Shown here one piece after another: positions 54,320-54,390 of a stretch of DNA of 54,390 nucleotides. Numbering within the stretch: position 1 is the stretch's first letter; each line of letters begins with the position of its first letter. The position numbers and the translations under genes were made by a program. A model generated the notes under the pieces. That model did no database searches. It saw only the letters and a list, made by a program, of their open reading frames with translations, and was not told where the DNA came from. Origin of the DNA: UBA5342 sp965662645 (GTDB taxonomy: Bacteria; Bacteroidota; Bacteroidia; Bacteroidales; UBA5342); the NCBI GenBank assembly GCA_965662645.1, contig CBFIII010000021.1:1-54390 (forward strand). Direction: 5' to 3'.

Positions 54320-54364
54320 TATATTTGTGCCATATGGCATAAAATATAATCTTGCGTATATTTG
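54320..54364 (+). promoter_or_regulatory. Palindrome followed by a -7-like box at the window end
   Basis: TGCCATATGGCA (54328-54339) is a perfect 12-bp palindrome whose AT-rich flanks extend the symmetry to about 27 bp. TATATTTG (54357-54364) follows and matches the Bacteroidota -7 consensus. A transcript starting here would run off the right edge, so the target gene or RNA is outside the window. Confidence 0.4.
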
Positions 54365-54390
54365 TTCTTTGACATATTGTACTATAATAT

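Overview
This is AT-rich chromosomal DNA from a member of the Bacteroidota, most likely class Bacteroidia (a Marinilabiliales/Bacteroidales-type anaerobe or facultative anaerobe). The evidence is type IX secretion (T9SS) C-terminal sorting domains on four very large exported proteins, candidate TAnnTTTG -7 promoter boxes, the near absence of Shine-Dalgarno sequences, and Bacteroidota families such as DUF3098, the TGS-uridine kinase fusion, the GNAT-nitrilase fusion and the alpha/gamma-fused 2-oxoacid:ferredoxin oxidoreductase subunit. I cannot name the genus from sequence alone. I saw no rRNA, tRNA, CRISPR array or prophage.

Positions 1-13,700 hold a hexuronate catabolism locus. A LacI-type repressor gene and uxaC run leftward. 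Facing them is a long rightward set: a PfkB-type 2-keto-3-deoxygluconate kinase, a LarA (nickel-pincer racemase) homologue, 6-phosphogluconate dehydrogenase, an SDR mannonate/fructuronate oxidoreductase, mannonate dehydratase, KDPG aldolase and a complete TRAP transporter (dctP-dctQ-dctM), closed by a strong terminator. This gives uptake followed by glucuronate > fructuronate > mannonate > KDG > KDPG > pyruvate + glyceraldehyde-3-phosphate. The LarA homologue and Gnd do not belong to that route. They suggest a branch in which mannonate is epimerised to gluconate and passed to the pentose phosphate pathway, and this is the most novel biology in the window. Three LacI-type palindromes (2951-2972, 2991-3012, 9546-9563) tie the locus together.

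Positions 13,700-28,700 are an accessory zone: an IS66 TnpB remnant, two paralogous giant T9SS-secreted proteins with a polysaccharide-deacetylase-like core and PKD repeats, dispersed hairpin repeats, a ParD antitoxin with a broken ParE toxin flanked by ~275-bp direct repeats, an ABC-F ATPase, a metallophosphoesterase, a HAD-type lipoprotein phosphatase and a REP-type transposase remnant. Positions 28,700-37,400 carry two tandem T9SS-secreted CotH-kinase proteins and an S9 (DPP-IV-like) peptidase.

From 37,700 to the end the genes are mostly housekeeping: ftsX-DUF3098, a beta-propeller lipoprotein, a uridine kinase-like protein, RidA, a ZIP transporter, an outer-membrane beta-barrel protein, peptidase T, a VIT1/CCC1 metal transporter, a GNAT-nitrilase fusion, a korA-type gene without an adjacent beta subunit, and a DUF2520 protein. 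Between them lie several repeat families: a palindromic array at 50,365-50,756, a MITE-like element at 39,493-39,612, and low-complexity repeats at 41,286-41,425 and 53,681-54,260. The window ends at a perfect palindrome and a promoter-like box whose gene lies outside.
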